64,000 nucleotides of DNA from Latrodectus hesperus (Eukaryota; Arthropoda; Arachnida; Araneae; Theridiidae). This document shows positions 63,275 to 64,000 of this stretch, in pieces. The notes under the pieces were generated by a model, which saw only the letters and a list, made by a program, of their open reading frames with translations, had not been told where the DNA came from and did no database searches. A program made the position numbers and the translations under genes. Location: assembly GCA_037975125.1 (NCBI GenBank), contig CM075853.1:54444958-54508957 (forward strand), read 5' to 3'. Within the stretch, counting starts at the first letter, position 1. Every line of letters starts with the position of its first letter.

Positions 63275-64000
63275 GTAAGTCTTTTATTCATAAAACGAAA
63301 AATTGTATTGAATTAATTAAAAACATTTATTTAATGTCTTAGTTAATTTTAATTTAGTAAATTTCGTTTGAAGTCTGTCGATTGAGATACATGAATGACT
63401 TACGAATAAGATAGTAATGAATAAGAAAGAACGCTAAATATGTTCTAGCAAAAATGCTAGCATGAGTCATGTCTAAAATGAAAAGCGAATGAAATGCCTT
63501 TGAAATTAACAGACAGATAAAGAAAGCAGAGAAACAAACTTTATTAAATATAGCCATGATATAGGGAGATAAGAAGTCGTTCTTTTGCTTAGGAGGAACT
63601 GGTTCCTTAACTGACTTAGTCAAAGACCTACATATTGAAATAATTTATGCACATTCATATTAAATGGATTATGTTTCGCAAAGGTCAATATCCATCCAAT
63701 AGTGTAGAATAGTATAGGAAATATGCCAGTTCCAGAGTTCATTTCTCAGCACCCATTTGATCCTGATTCAAAATTATGAGGTAAATAGCTTTTATTAAGA
63801 TCTTAAATCAACCGAAGAATATAACTTGCTAATGTCAGAAGATAATCTCTATATTTAGCTTTAAAGAACAAAATATAGTGTGTTATAAATTAAAAATTCC
63901 TTAAAAATTTTCAATTAAAACTCGATGTGATTTTATTCCATAAGTGAAAAACTACAATTTTCAAATGAATGCAGAACTATCTAGATGATTCACAACTTGT
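63275..64000 (+). other. Start of intron 2 of gene E
   Basis: GTAAGT donor at 63275; no third exon is seen before the window ends. In genes B and D this intron is about 2.1 kb, so the next exon is expected outside. Confidence 0.7.

Noticed and set aside
63690..63790. Possible third exon of gene E after TTCTCAG near 63747
   Set aside because: The reading lacks the D-R-N-A start and the W-x-x-G-x-I-P-Y pattern of exon 3 in genes B and D.

Overview
The window looks like nuclear DNA of an arachnid, most likely a spider. It is very AT-rich, has genes split by long introns, and carries Ty3/gypsy, BEL/Pao, mariner, Tc1, piggyBac, hAT-like and LINE-type mobile DNA. Its host genes are a tandem group of short astacin-family (M12A) zinc metalloproteases, a family heavily expanded in spider venom and digestive fluid. 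No rRNA, true tRNA, CRISPR array or operon-like organisation is visible.

Host genes, all on the + strand: gene A (only its last two exons, 7478-9542), gene B (complete, six exons, 14900-23531, 235 aa), gene C (a pseudogene with three recognisable exons, 29082-31863), gene D (complete, six exons, 41316-48253, 239 aa) and gene E (first two exons, 62880-63274, running off the right edge). B and D have the same exon plan: signal-peptide exon, short pro-region exon with an [FY]-Q-G-D aspartate-switch motif, exon with the mature N-terminus, exon with the first cysteine, zinc-site exon of exactly 176 bp, and Met-turn/C-terminal exon. Intron phases are 1,0,1,2,1 in both, so the genes arose by duplication of one ancestor. 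In both, the zinc ligands fall at residues 131, 135 and 141 and the Met-turn at 185-189. A, B and C form one subgroup; D and E form another.

Mobile DNA region by region: 646-7337 is a full-length LTR retrotransposon on the minus strand, with near-identical LTRs, a 4-bp target duplication and one uninterrupted 1498-codon Gag-Pol ORF. Its domain order is Gag-protease-integrase-RT-RNase H, the unusual GMR1-like order for a Ty3/gypsy element, and it sits just upstream of the zinc-site exon of gene A. A tRNA-derived SINE lies at about 7769-8060 in an intron of A. A decayed piggyBac copy flanked by TTAA is at 10849-11830. Tc1 fragments lie in introns 3 and 4 of gene B. A LINE 3' fragment is at 27172-27720. 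A DD37D mariner is at 32583-33963. A second LINE fragment is near 38.2-38.45 kb. A 253-bp inverted-repeat element is at 46129-46381 inside gene D. A BEL/Pao element spans 49123-55133. A 484-bp hAT-like MITE is at 55800-56283, a DD34D mariner at 57561-58850 and a Tc1 element at 60333-61829.

The proteases should be secreted zymogens that act on extracellular protein, either prey tissue or victim tissue; the sequence alone cannot separate a venom role from a digestive one. Gene C is clearly dead (lost splice acceptor, split stop codon, frameshifts). The strongest leads are the GMR1-like element, the apparently related Gag proteins of the gypsy-like and BEL/Pao elements, the shortened 5' LTR of the BEL/Pao copy, and several perfect inverted repeats in and around gene B.
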